Positions 12,861 to 26,329 of a stretch of DNA of 64,000 nucleotides are shown here, in pieces. The notes under the pieces were generated by a model, which worked only from the letters and a program-made list of their open reading frames with translations, made no database searches and was not told the origin of the DNA. Within the stretch, counting starts at the first letter, position 1, and each line of letters opens with the position of its first letter. This stretch comes from Pterobdella sp. o SKG-2022 (taxonomy: Eukaryota; Annelida; Clitellata; Hirudinida; Piscicolidae), in the NCBI GenBank assembly GCA_964035795.1, contig OZ038321.1, positions 24,485,986 through 24,549,985 on the forward strand. Reading direction: 5' to 3'. The position numbers and the translations under genes were made by a program.

Positions 12861-15439
12861 TTTTTTATACGATTTTAATAACTTAGTTTAAACCAAATTC
12901 AATGTGAATAAATAACTAGACGTTTTATAAAAAATTAATATAACTTATACAGCGAACTAATGAAGGTTAAACTCTAGCTCTCGTAAAATGTTATCCTTTA
13001 TGGATTTTTCTTTATATACCCGCATTGGTTAAAGGGTCCTTTATTGACACCACCTAATGAATACTATCGATATGTAGTCTATATACGTTGCCATATTGTA
13101 TGTGATGTATACATATATATGTATATAATTGTGTATGTGTCTGATTATAGATAAAACGTAAAAAGTTTCCATATATGTATACAGAAAACATCGGATTAAA
13201 ACTTTGATTTTAAAATCATTAGTAGGTTTCTCTTCTAACATTATACTTTTACAAGTCGGACCCTAAAACTAAGTAGCATTCTAATAGGAGTTTGATGTTA
13301 ATTTTATTCTTTTTAAATTTTATGTTACAAAACTGTAATTATTTTTATTTTCCACAATTAAGTTATGATATGAATTAACAGTTTCAATACAAATTAATGT
13401 TTTTAATATCTATACTTTATCCGATCAATTTCGTAATTACTTCTTTCAATATTTTGCATATTTTGTTCAATGATAAACTTGATAATTGACCGTTGTCAAT
13501 AAATTCAATAACACTAAAACAACGATATAAACCTTCAACAAACTTATCGAAAAAAAGATTATGTGTGACTTATGCAATAAACCCAAGTCAAAAAATCAAT
13601 TGGAAAAACAAACCATAAAACTATAGCTTATCGAAAGTTATAACTTAATTCAAGATACCAAACAATACTTCTGACACGCTCACTCACAATTAGAGGGCCT
13701 ATAAAAGAGATTAATAGACAGATAGGATGGTATGTTCTGAATTTCAAGGTTTTTCAGTTTAATTTTTTTCAGCTTTTAAATATTAAACATGACATATACT
13801 GCATTAAACTATTAGAATTAAATTTTACGAGTATCCCACCTTATAAACTTGCCATAAGTTTAAAAGTCTAACTTTCTTAAAATATCACTTAAAAATTATT
13901 TGCACCTTTTTTGAAAAGAAATATAGATAAAACAGACTTCTTCATACGAAATAATATTTAAAATTTCATTGTTTTTGAGTGCAAGACCGCAAATGCTTGT
14001 GAAGCATATTGACTGATTGAATGACATTTCCCTCTTTAATTTGCTTAATAATCCCTTTTTAAATAGTGTCATATTAACTTTTCTCTTATTCAATAATATA
14101 TTTCTAATGATAACTCTGGTTACTTTTAAAGAAGTTTAAATGCTTTAAACTGCTTTCTAGAACCATACAAAAAAATGTTGAATTTAAACTAGTAAAGTTG
14201 TTGAAATTTTTTTTATGCACAATGTATACCATTGAAAATTTCATATATTGAAACCGATAATAAGCTTAATTTCCTATAAAGCTATTAAAGGTACAGAAAT
14301 AATTGTGCAATAGATTGAAAGAATTAGGAATATCGCTACTAAAATAGACAAACTAGTCAGATTAGTTGGGTATCACTTTTCAAAATTTTCTCTTACGTAA
14401 GAAGCATTTAGAAGGAAACCGCGTACAAAATATCATTTATTTCCATTTAAACTATCAAAAAATAATCCATCGTTTTAGCTTATACTAATTGTTTTGAAAT
14501 TATTCGTATTAAAATCCGATGGCTACATTTGAAGAAGCCAAGATATTTGGCTTGCACTTTTCTATTTATCTTCGTGCTCTTTAAAGTAATTTATGAATGG
14601 TTTAAACTTTGTATGTAGCCCATCGAAAGTGCGTTTTATGCTTCAGCATGTATTGAATCTGTTAAAAAGGCAATTTACGATCCTTAGAAGTATGCTTAAA
14701 GTTGATTTATGTCGGATCTTCACGGCCCAACAATGAAAAACTATTAAAGAAAGGCATTTTTCATGACCTTACAATCCTCTCCACACTATTACCTTTATTG
14801 TCTTCAAGCTTAATTTTATTTTGATGTGTCTTGCAAGTTAGTTTGGGGTTTTTGTCATTATCAAAAAGTTTTTCGTTACTGTCTGTACGAACCGCTAAAA
14901 AGTTATGGCAATAAAGTAATTAAAATTGAATCAGAAATGTATCAAAGAAAATTCAAATAGATTTTCTGTTTCATCTTCAAGCTTACAGTTATAAAATTAA
15001 TTCTTTTATGAGAAAATAATAATCAAATTATTTTTATCGTCATAAGCATTGAAAGGCTATTGATTCCAATTGAAACTTTACCTTTTATGTTGTGTTGTGT
15101 CTTATTAAACATTATAAATTGTTTAATTAAAAATTTCTATTTAGATATATATTATAAATTAAGATTTTAAAAAACTTACTATGTATTATTTTTTATTGTT
15201 CCGCTTGTTTGTGTTTTAAATGTTAAAAAAAAACTACCGTACTAATTAAATTCTGAAGAGAATATAAATTAAAAGACCCTAGAATAGTCTGATTATAAAG
15301 TTCGCCTGTGGATGTTCAAAAACGATTACGCTATAAAGTTAAAACTTAAAACAATTCATAGGTTTTTAACCAACCCCTCGTTTTAAGTTACGAAAACAAG
15401 TTCATAAAACAAATATAAAACTTCTCTAAAAATATTAAC

Positions 15440-15640
15440 CACACATCGTTCCAAACCTCAAAATCTGTTAAACCAATAACAGCACACAACCAATGAACGC
15501 ATCCACCCCGTACACAGCAGCACTACGTTAACTTATCTGCAGCTCACACCCCTACTACATACGCTAATCACCCCTCAGTGCCTAATTAAACCACTCCTTA
15601 TAGTCACACCTCCGATCTCTTGGTGGTTTTGCTCATTATT
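15440..15640. promoter_or_regulatory. GC-elevated, motif-rich noncoding island
   Basis: Composition departs from the flanks. The island holds TTATCTGCAGCTC (GATA-like core), CTAATCA and CTAATTAAA (homeodomain-type cores) and CACCCCT (KLF-type) within about 100 bases, and no open frame runs through it. An enhancer-like element is one explanation. Motif matching by eye is weak evidence. Confidence 0.25.
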
Positions 15641-16559
15641 TTAACCTTTTTTACATTAATTTTGTAAATTAATTATTTACATTATTTTTTTACTTTAATT
15701 TTGTAAATTAGTTTTTATATTTGGTTTTACCTTGGTTGTTTACATGGTTATGAAGATATAATTTAAAAATAGCTGTTTATGTGTAATTGTGGTGGAAGTT
15801 ATTAGCTTTTTATGGAAGCTTTGCGGAACATCGTATGTATCTTTTTTTTTAATGCTTCTTTATTTTGACTTCATACACCTTAATTTCGAAAATTATTTTT
15901 TTTAATTTACTTTAAAATCTTCTCACTTTGAACTTTTTATTTAATGTTTTGATCTTTAAGGATACATCACACGATTTCAAAACAAAATTTCTGCTGCTGT
16001 TGAAAACTTTTAAAAAATGAGACTTTTACAAGAAATACTCGACAAACCATGTTAGCAATATCTGCTTGAAGATTTTAATTCGAGTTGTACGTGTCTCGCA
16101 GGAGTCTGTTAGTGTATTTAATAACTGCTATTTATGTTTGTTCATAAACAATGTGATGTGAAAACTAGTATGTTTAGCCTCTTAATTTGAAATGAACACT
16201 ATCGTTTCATGCTTCGTTGGTAGTAGAAATGTTTCCCTCTTTATATTAGGAATCAGTTATTTAAGAAATATATTTGTCTGACGCTGGTTTAATAGGAGAT
16301 TGACTGACTTGATTTTCAGGAAAAGGATAATAGATTAAATTAATTAAGCATTGACTTTCAAGTAGCAAGAGAGTTATAATCTCCTTAGTGAAGGTCTCAG
16401 TCGTGTCAAATTCAAGCACCCTCAACAATGCCACTATCCTCATTTCTACACTCAACAAACCAACCTTTAAAACGCCAATTTATACTTGCAATAAAATCAA
16501 GATTCACTACACAATTCAATAAATTTTACTATTAGTTTATACAGCCTTCTTAATGAAGA

Positions 16560-16870
16560 GGTATTTTCAATCCTGAGTCACATCATGAAGGTGACAATTA
16601 CGAGGCGTTACTCTGCACACTGACACACACGTCAAATACCTTCCAAATCTGCTCTAATGCGTGTATTTGTTTACGTTCACATTTATTCCTAGCATGAAAC
16701 ATACAAACAACATCCACCCATACTCACGTACATTGACTGGCACGCACACAAGCACAAAAAAATCTTGTTAGAAGTGTTTGTGTAAGCTGGAGGCCTAGAC
16801 TGTGTTACGTCACGATCTCTTATGTGATAAGTGCTCTCGGATGAAGATGTCTTGCATTTCAAATTTAGAA
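16560..16870. promoter_or_regulatory. GC-elevated, motif-rich noncoding island
   Basis: Contains GTTACGTCACG (CRE-like), TTGTTTACG (forkhead-like) and an A/C-rich run of ACAC and CACGCAC blocks, in non-coding sequence. The composition is distinct from the surrounding AT-rich DNA. Could be a conserved regulatory element or an old, unrecognised repeat. Confidence 0.25.
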
Positions 16871-17299
16871 ATTGAAGGAGGTTTTGACATAGTCATTCTA
16901 AAAATATATTCAGTTTAAAAATGTATAATAAACTCGATATTTAAAAAGAATATTATCTCGAATAATGTTTTAGTATTGTATTTTAGTTCATCACTTGAAC
17001 AACACAGCACTATATTTTAACGAATTGTATTTTTGCATTATCAATTCAACACTCTACTATAGGAATTATAAAATATTATAGTGAATACTCATTATAACTA
17101 ATAATGAAGCTTTTAAAAACCAAATTTGGGGAAATTCTTGAACTTTACTTGGCCTTTTTATAAAGTTCAGATTTTTTTGTCTGATTAATTTTTTAATAAT
17201 TATAAAAAATTTTAATCAAGTTTACTTTTATTATAATCCACAAAAAAATGTTAAATTTTACATAAATACACATCAAACCAAAAATCAAAAAAACCAAAA

Positions 17300-17480
17300 A
17301 GCTCAAACAATATAAAAGCTTGTCGGAAGAAATTGAAGACTAGACACACGAACATCAGGCACCTTGAAGACAATGTGAGACGAGTGTAAGGAGGCGTATC
17401 ATCGTTACATCCTGTCGGTGTGATCTCTTTGAGGTCAAATCTGTCTCAAAGGCCTGAAGACGTAATTCAATGATAAAATT
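17300..17480. promoter_or_regulatory. GC-elevated island with nuclear-receptor-like half sites
   Basis: Holds TTTGAGGTCAAA, close to an extended nuclear-receptor half site, and nearby CTCAAAGGCC, plus GGCGTATCATCGTTACATCC. Noncoding in all frames. Same caveat as the neighbouring islands. Confidence 0.22.
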
Positions 17481-19920
17481 CCTGATTGAAATATTATTAA
17501 TGTTTTTAATGGATAAAAAATATTAATTCAGGTATACCAAAAAAAATATATAAACTTTAAAAAAATTAGATCGAAATTCTTTAAAAAGTTAATTCATAAA
17601 ACTGGGGAATTTAGCTATATGATAAATTTGAAGTAAATGAAGCAAACCTTAAGTGGAAATTACGTGACTATTAATTTATAAGCATTTGAAAATGGCATTG
17701 AAGCTTTCTTGTAACATGACGCTTAAAATGATAACAATCAAGAAGATCCCACCAAACTTAATACTCTTGTCTCTGAGAACCATTTTTAACCACTGTAGTT
17801 TAACCAAACGTTATTCACAATTATACCCAAATACATACAAAAAGTGAATTTAATATGCTATATTTAAACCTCAGTTCTTCAAATTAAGAAGAAATCAATT
17901 TCCTACCAAATGAAGTTAAATTTGAAACGGATTATTAATAAATAATGTATTTTACAGCACATTAACAAGATGTAGTTACCCAGGAAACAACTGTCTTAAC
18001 TCATGTTAAAGATTTATTGCTTCGATTTGAAGTGATGCTGATCGCAGAGGAGTTTTGACATCCCTTATTAGCACATTCTCTTCATATGTAAATTTGTGTT
18101 CAAACTCATTTTGTTCATAGATAATCTCATGTATTTTTTAATTGAGAAGTTATACTATTTTTAATGGTTCATCAAAAGTATAATGTACTATAGACAAATT
18201 ATATATAACGATAATATAAGTAATAATAAATCAAAAAAATTGATTTAAACAAACATGGAAATCATAAAATAAATTAATAACCTATCATAAAGGAGTTTCA
18301 ATGTTACTTATCAGATTCACATCAAAAGAGCGAGGCATGTGTATGGTGTTTGATGCAAATGAAGGTACATTAAAAAGTGACATTTATGTTATTCTCTTCG
18401 AATTATCAATCTGTAAAATGAAGGTCAAGACTATTTATTGTGGAGTCAGCTATAAAGGAATGAAAGAAGGGTATGGAAAGTTAAGAAAACATTTAGATAA
18501 TATGAGCCTGATTCACCTCGGGCTTTTAAGCTATTGTAAAGCATCCCTTGGTCTTGCTTGATAAGTATTTCTTTTGAGGTCAAAATTAAATAACTATGTT
18601 AGTTGTTTTTCACTTATGTTTTTTTAATTAAATTTATTAATTATATTTGACAGATTTATAAATAAATACTGGTTTAATTGAAAATAGATTTAGTAAATAT
18701 ATGCAATCGGTGCACGTATTGAGTATATTTTTAAGGAAAAAAACTATTGAATAAATAGTTTGGCTAAATACCAATCCAAATTTTACCCTTCAACTTTTCA
18801 TTATAAATAGTTCGGTTTTCAATGAAAGACCATTCAAAAGTAGGCTTTCAACTCCATTTTCATTGAAAAAAAATAAACTTTAGGACACTTCACAAAAACA
18901 GCCTTAAAAATAAAAAAAGTAGTTTAAAATTGAGAAAAAACTTTTTCTACAGTATATATTGACCCTTTAAAACTTTCGAAGAGCTGAATATCAACTCCCA
19001 ATTAATGCATACAGGAACCACGTTGCCCATCTATAAGCAAAAAGATAAGTATGGTGAATATGATAATAACTGAAAATGCAAAAAATTTTTCAAATTATTG
19101 TTTTGAGATATTTTCAAAAGATTCCGAAAATTTCATCCAATGTGAGTTGTGTTTTCTAACAATTTTGTTTCACCAAACCCTGGAAGGTACATAGATTGTA
19201 TTTTAATTATTGTCAAATATTCTCTAAACCCATGAATTTTTCTTGGTTAAAAATTTTTTTAGAAATCTTTCGTCATTTACAGAATTCTTAAACGAATTGT
19301 ACTTAATCAGGTAAGAAGCATAGAATCATCAAAAGTTTCAAGAACTATTTAAAAAGCTCTAGCAAGCAGCCCTTGTACGTACAATCATTATAATTCTCAA
19401 TATGATCTGCTATTTAGATATGTGTACTATCATCAACACCTTCTTGAACAACGTAGTTGCCTCTATAGACCACAGTGAGGCTATTTGTTGGTGCCTGACC
19501 ATAAAGTATGGTTTGAATCGTAAACAATGAGATTTGACAGAGATAAGACCCAAACGCTTAGATATGTTGTTTAAAAAACAAAATTTATAATGAAGATTTT
19601 CAAAAAGTTTTTCGATAATTTTTTCATAAACATTTTGAGAGGCACGTGGTAATGTCAATAAGAGTTGGAACCATCCAGCACTTATAAATTCTTTCTCATT
19701 TCTTCCATGGTTTTTTTAATAACTTCATTTTTAATTTTTAGTTTGTTGAGCTAAATTTGGCCATTCAGCCATACGTTAGTTATTCAAATTTTAGTTTATT
19801 TATTAAGAATTTCAGAATTAAGATCTATTTTCATAAAGCTCACTAATGTAATTCTAGTATAAAAGTCACAAATGTTGAAAATCCCAAACGACACTTTGAT
19901 ATTATCAATAGAAAAAACAT

Positions 19921-19980
19921 AATTGTACCATTGGCGCTGTATCCAACCATAATTGTAGCATTGGTGCTGTATCCAACCAT
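19921..19980. repeat. 30-base tandem duplication
   Basis: Two adjacent 30-base copies beginning AATTGTA.CATTGG.GCTG and differing at two positions, followed by a further partial AATTG. A local tandem duplication without obvious coding role. Confidence 0.85.
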
Positions 19981-21324
19981 AATTGAAAATCAATTTAAAG
20001 AAATTCATTGTTCAAGATCGCAAAAATCACCACATAGAATAAAAACTTAATACTCAACAGGGGCTTTTTTCTTTAAGAGGAGGCTAAAACGTACATCTCG
20101 ACAAACTCACAAAAAACTATTTGATTGGTTGATGAATAATAATTTAAATGATACCATCCAAGGAATGTGTCAATAAAAATTACGCAAAAAAATTGGAAGC
20201 TTTTACCTTTTTAAATTTATGATTACTTATTATTATAAAACTTTCGTTTTGAGTTGGAAAATAGTTAAGAATTAAACAAAAAATTAGTAACACGAATAAA
20301 AGTGTTTTTTTAAAGGTAGCTCTATCTTTTGCCATTATTCGCTGTTTCAACAAGTCTTTGTGACTCTCGAGCTTTTATCTCTGTTTATTGTCTTTTCTTT
20401 GTTGTTTTATTTTCTAGATGAATAAGAAGTCTATTTTATAATTATCGAAATCTCGAAAAAGACTTTCCTTCTTTGTATCTGCTTTTAAGCCCCGAACATT
20501 GAAAATGGCTGTGCGGCTATTGTTTTTCACTTCTTTTTCTTTTTATTCAAATCCATAATAATTTTTTTATTATTTCGATATATTCCATTATGAGAAAAAA
20601 TCACCCTTCCAGCAAAAAGAATTTTTAAATTCAGAGATTTTAAAATTCAGTTCGACGGACCAAAAAGCTTGATTACTCATTTAAAAATTGTTTTTTTCGA
20701 GTATGTCGAAATGTGGGTTTTCTCGCTAAAAGTCAGTAATCATTAAAAATGGCAATTACAAAAATTGAAATGAGAAAGTATTGTTTCAAATAATAAAAAG
20801 CATTATTCAGTGTTTTCGTTCATTTACTCCTAAAAGCCTTGCTATAAAAAAACTACTACGTGCCATATCTTTAAATAAAGTCAGTGTTCACTGATCGATT
20901 GAAGGGTCCATTATAATTCTGAAAGACATTTTTTCTACACTAAGAGAACCAAAATTTTTTTAAGTATCGATTTTATATTTTAAATAGTCTCAAGCCTCAC
21001 TGTTAAGAGAGTACTCAAAAGAATGAAAAAATTTTTCATTTTTGATCAATATACCTATAAAAATGAAACTTCTTCCGTTCTTATTTTTCAAATGAATTTT
21101 TAAAATTTATAATATATTGAACTTTTCATTTGAAAAAAAATGATTTATATGCAAATACTAAATATAAAGTTATTCTTCGGAGGAATATACATTTAATTAC
21201 GGTAATTACATATAATTGTTCACAAAACCTAATTCTCCCATAAAATTTTATACTTTTAATTTATATATATCACTAACAAAACTGTTGTTAACTACAAAGC
21301 TTTTTATGGTGGTTAATACTACCC

Positions 21325-21440
21325 TCATCCTTCATCCACCAATGGGGGAGTCACTCCTTCAGAAACACTGAAGCTCTCATCGGCTGATGCTCTTGGTGCC
21401 GAGCTGATTTGAGAAGTTTCGTCAGTTGATACTACGGATA
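21325..21440. other. short GC-elevated patch open on both strands
   Basis: Both strands show a short plausible peptide ending in a stop. The plus frame ends SADALGAELI; the minus frame ends EGVTPPLVDEG with a possible acceptor (CCGTAG) at its start. Neither can be joined to a convincing partner exon. It may be a terminal exon of an unseen gene or a noncoding element; the strand is undecided. Confidence 0.25.
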
Positions 21441-22304
21441 TTTTGGAACAAGTTTAGAATAATGAAAAAGTTTCCAATAATTTCGATGTAATGAATAAAG
21501 TTGGTTTTAAAGGATTGTCGTGATGGTATAGTTATGCTGCAGGAACTTTAAAACAGTGGCCATGAAGTCAGTTTAAGCAAGTTTATTTCATTAAGTCTAT
21601 AAGGTTTTGAGGATAATTTTATAAGATATTTCGTTGAAAGTATTTATTTTACTGTGTCCCAAAACATAATAAATATATAAACTTTGATGAATAAGTTTTA
21701 AAACAAAATTAACAATCAGCAATTTATGTATAAATCTTAACAAACTATATATGTAGGTTTTAGGAAAGGATTCTGTGGATTGAAACATCAGTGTCCAAAA
21801 CAGCACCATCTTCATAGGAAATGAGGATAATTGCGCACAAATGAATTTTTTGAAGATTTTAAAACTTATATGTGTTGTATGTTTTCAGTATGAATCAAGT
21901 TCATTAAAACGTTTTCGAACCAGAAAATTATAATTATGAAAGATGTCTTTTAAGGATGTTAGATGAAAAATAAGTAAAAAGATTCTTGTATTTTGTTTAA
22001 TAAATATTTTATGTGCGTTTTCATACAATGGTGTCAGGCTAAACTACTTCATCAAAACGATTGGAATTTTTAAAATCATCTACATCATATATACATGCGT
22101 GTAGTATGGGCGGTTTATGGTATGAATACTTGTTTAAATGACAGGTTTAACAAGCTTGAATATGAAAAGATCTCGAGAATTTTCATAAAAAAGTATATTT
22201 AATATTTTTTTTCAATTAGTTGAATGTAAATGAAAAAGTGAACTAATTTGAATAAAAAATAAAAACCTTCAAATAATTTTATCATTGAGATTTGGGAACA
22301 AACT

Positions 22305-24016
22305 ATGGAAAAATTGCTTCTTTTGCTAGACCTGGCCGTATCTTCGTTCGGAGGTATCGCCCTTTATTCCAATCTGACCTACACAAGTTAGTGATCGTAA
22401 CAGACGCTATTAAGTTGTATTATACTATATATTATATCAGATATTCTGATCTTAGTGGGATAAAAAATTTTCGTATTCAACATCAAAAACTGAAGAAAAC
22501 TGGAACTTTGAAAATTGACCATTATAGTTGGGTTGTGAAGTAAAACAACAATTTATTGTAAAAAAACTATATTTTGAATTGATTTTCATATAATTTCTTT
22601 AAAACACTTTCATTGAAAAAACTAGTTGAAATTTTCGATAAGCAAAATCTCATCACGATCCATAATGAAATAGGATAAGGTTTTACTATATGAAAATTTC
22701 AGATAAACGTTTTTAAATTCATCATAAGTTAAAAAAACATATGAAATTCAATTTTAAAAAAACATACGTTGTCTCTAAAAGACTAAATTCTAGTTTATAA
22801 AGCTGTTCCAACGTTCCAAATACAGACTTGGCTCCAAATTCATCGTGGGTACAGCTTGTCGGGAACTATTACTACATTTCTAATTATTCAACCTATCAAT
22901 ATTATGAGGCTTCAGCTATATGTAGAAGTATGGGAACAGAACTAGCTTCAATCACGTCAGAATACGAAAAAAATCTCATTTTGAATTACTACAAGTTGGT
23001 ACTAGTATATTTATGAAACTTATTTGGGTACTTTGTGAATTATTTGCCTCAAAAAGATGAATTAAAAAACAAAATTCCGTTTAATTTTAATTGGAGTTTT
23101 TTTTAATCCCATTAAGAAACGTTATCTACATTTAAATTTAATAATTTTGTGTTAAAGTTCAAAATCGTTTCTATCGGGGTTCGACTTGTGGTTCGGAGCT
23201 CACAAAAAGCAACGCACAGTCAACGGTGAAGTTTATTTTACTGATGGATCCCAATCCACCTACACTAATTGGGAGGTTAGCCAACCAGATGAAAAAACAT
23301 GTTGTGTTCGACTAAGATACCAACTTCAATGGGCAGATCCCCCATGTACTTATCTCAACTCATTAATTTGTAAACTTCACTTAATAGAAAAAGGTAAGTT
23401 TTGTTGTAATTCATTGAGGTATAGAAATAGAAAAGTTATCGTTTCATCTTGAATTAACAGTAATTTTTTAAACGATATATAAACAGAAAATTGTGTTCGC
23501 ATAACAAATAGTTCACATGCTTTCATTTCAAAATAAAATTTTTGAAAATAGATAATTATTCATAAAATTATATTTCATACTATAAATAATATGGTAAAAT
23601 AATCCACCGCATTATAATTCAATTCGTTCTAAAAATATTCAGGCTAAAAGAAATATGATTATAGACTTTTGTTAAATTTGAATCGGGAAAATTTCACTTG
23701 TGATCACTTCAGTCAAAACGGCTCAACACTTCGTGAAGAGATTACAAGGCCAGTACATTAACAACTTTCCCCTGCAAGTGGTGCCTAACAAGAGATGCTT
23801 GCGGCAAGAATGTGCTTTGAGCTGTCTCAAAAACAAAGTCTGTTACGGTTTCAACTTTCACCAGGTTGGTTTGGAAAAATTTTCTTTTATTTCGCCCTAA
23901 TTTAATGCTTGTTCCCAAAGGAAAAAATTGGAGTATGTTCATGTGAACTGACAGGCAACCAACCTTATGCAACTCTTCCCCACAACGTCAAAAGTGGATC
24001 AAGTTACTGGGATTGA
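22305..24016 (+). CDS. secreted C-type lectin with PAN/apple-like domain
   Basis: Five exons: 22305-22353, 22826-22994, 23158-23393, 23713-23864 and 23921-24016 (phases 1, 2, 1, 0), giving 233 residues. Exon 1 encodes a signal peptide (MEKLLLLLDLAVSSFG). Residues about 21-148 are a C-type lectin domain: ICRSMG, WFGAH in place of the usual WIGL-type core, NWEVSQPDE, WADPPC and SLICK. The QPD triplet (residues 115-117) with WAD (131-133) is the pattern of calcium-dependent, galactose-preferring domains; that preference is family knowledge, not shown here. Residues about 152-233 are Cys-rich (RCLRQECALSCLKNKVCYG, then GVCSCEL), as in PAN/apple modules. The protein ends SSYWD. Two of its four introns start GTTGGT. 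A soluble sugar-binding recognition or adhesion role is likely. The signal-peptide exon is joined on phase alone, so it is less certain. Confidence 0.8.
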
Positions 24017-24019
24017 ACA

Positions 24020-26320
24020 TGAGTGGCACTAGAATTGCATAAAAATTTAACTAGAAGAATGAAGATTTTAATATATCAAAGAACAGCAATTGAGCTTATA
24101 TTTGATAGATGTATTTTTAGCTAATTGTTTCTATTGATTGTTGGTATAAAGGATTTGTAAAGAATACAATTTTTTTTTAAATTTCTTCAAAAGAATATTG
24201 AAAATGTAGTAAATTAGCATATAATATTCAAGCAATAATACTTGATAAAAATAGTAATTTGAAACAAGGCAGTCATGTATTAATGTTATTGTATTTCTTT
24301 ATGTAATCATGGTAGTTAACTTTTCATACACCAATTGATTCAAATTCATAACTCTTTTCGTGCTAACGTTTATAATATGATTACTCATCGAATATTATGG
24401 TTTTAATATATCTTTTTTTACAAACCTTATTTATTTGATGTGAAGTTTTTTAAATTATTTGAGTTAAACTTGAAGACCTTTTAACATATGTATATGCAGA
24501 CATCAAATGAGTTATTGTGTTATGGAAAGTAGTTTGGCATAGTCTCTGCTTAGGCAGGCTTGATAATGGAATATTGATTGGATTTTCGTAAAGCTTTGAC
24601 ATAAAACATCAAAATTGAATTACTTTTTTAATTGTCTATAATTGAAAATTAGTGAAGCTAAATAATTAATTAATCGTAACTTGATAGTTCAATTGTCTTT
24701 TTCACCATTGAGACTGAAAAAACTATTTAAATTCATAAAATACATTATTTTAATTGAATTTTTGGAACAAAAAAATAAAAATAATATTTCAGTAACATAA
24801 TCGACGTTAGCAGCAAAAAATTTGTTATTCAAAATAAATTTTCTTAAGCCAAGCATAATCTCTTTGTGAACTTAAGCATAAATGATTGAATTACATCATT
24901 TGGGAAAGGAAACAAGAAAAAAAAGTTTAAAAAAGATAATTGTTTCTAAAAATGAAATCAAAGCTACAAAAAATTTTTAAGGCATGATGTAGTCAAGTCA
25001 AGTTCCAAAAGTTACATAAAAAAGTTGTAAATAAGGTTAATTTTTCACTAACATCAATTTATTTAAAAAAATACACACCATGTTTCTGAATGTTCACAAA
25101 TAAAAATCCGACAATCAAAAGTGAAATTTTTCTCTATGAAAATAGCTTCTCTCTAGTATTATTAGTAGTAGTATTCGATAGATTTTTACTTATTTTTTCG
25201 AAAGAGTATTTTATAGATAAAAATTTATTTGAAAACTAAAGTTTTCTATTAAAATTTTTGACTATTATATCTGAAGGGAAAACATTCCACAATAAATATT
25301 TATAAAGTTATTTTTAATATTAAATAATTTTTATTCTGTTGTTTATAAAATAATAAAAATAATTTTAAAAATTTTTAGTTTTTAGTTTGGAAATTAACTT
25401 GGCTTTTAGATAAAAAGGTAAATTTTATGATAATTAGCATAGTCAGCTATACAAACGTTGATCATAAAGAAAACAAAGACATCGGTTTTTGTTATTTTGA
25501 AATAAAGTGTCAAAATTTAAAAAAAAAACTTGGAAACATCAAATATTTCAAAAATAAAGCCGAAGTTTTTCAGTTGGTGAGTTGCTTTTGAAATGTTTAT
25601 TTAAAATTAATACTTTCGTCATCATTTTGTTTTTAATGACACCATTTACAGAAAAAAATGAAATTTCTAGTTATTTTATTTTATTTGTGTATTGTTTTTC
25701 ATATTTGAACCGTAAAAGAATATTCAATTGGCGTAGCTAAATTTTCATACTATAAAATTAACCTGGAAATAAATTCATGATTAAATGTATGAGTTTAATT
25801 CAAATTTTCAATTTTGTTTTTATCATGAATTCAAGTTTTGTACTATACTATTAATTTAGTTTTTAAATACTCCGCCTTAAAACTAAGTTACGTGAAATTT
25901 AAATATCATAATGATTTTTTTAGTCAAATTTAAGTTTTCAATTTTAAGCTAAATATTATTTATAAATATAATTTTTAATTTTGATTTTATATATTTTACT
26001 TACTCTTGAACGCCATGTCGAATTGCGAGTTTTCATACCGGCGATTACTCTGCTGTTTTCAAATTTTGTTTTACGCTTTGAACCTTTCAATTGAAAATTT
26101 TTCGGAATCACTTTCTAAATTATTCATGTAATTGCTTTAAAATTTTATTTTGTTACTATCATAACTATTTCACGTGAAGTTATTTTTACCGAATTATCGT
26201 TTCTTGACGGAATTTTAAATATTTATATTGTAATTTTAGGGTTGATCTTGCGACGTGTTTTTCAATTTGAATTTTTATAAAATTTTTATTTAAAGCAAAT
26301 AATCTTTCAAGTCATCATTC
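24020..26320. other. intergenic gap upstream of UBA1
   Basis: Very AT-rich, with no open frame of note. A T-rich tract ending TTTCAG abuts the UBA1 ATG, so a noncoding first exon of UBA1 should lie in the downstream part of this gap, perhaps near 26000-26250, but I cannot place it. Confidence 0.5.
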
Positions 26321-26329
26321 TTATTTCAG

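Larger units (their letters stand above)
12870..21310. other. 8.4-kb stretch without convincing genes
   Basis: AT-rich sequence with only short open frames, none with a recognisable domain or an exon partner. It does contain several islands of higher GC and less repetitive composition (around 15440-15640, 16560-16870, 17300-17480), listed separately as possible regulatory DNA, and a 30-base tandem duplication at 19921-19980. Confidence 0.5.

Noticed and set aside
18301..18561. Plus-strand 86-codon open frame
   Set aside because: No domain resemblance, no splice partners and ordinary local composition; possibly part of the noncoding island series.
22292..22543. 83-codon open frame beginning MGTNYGK
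   Set aside because: A different frame here gives a signal peptide that splices in phase to the lectin exon; the long frame has no such support.
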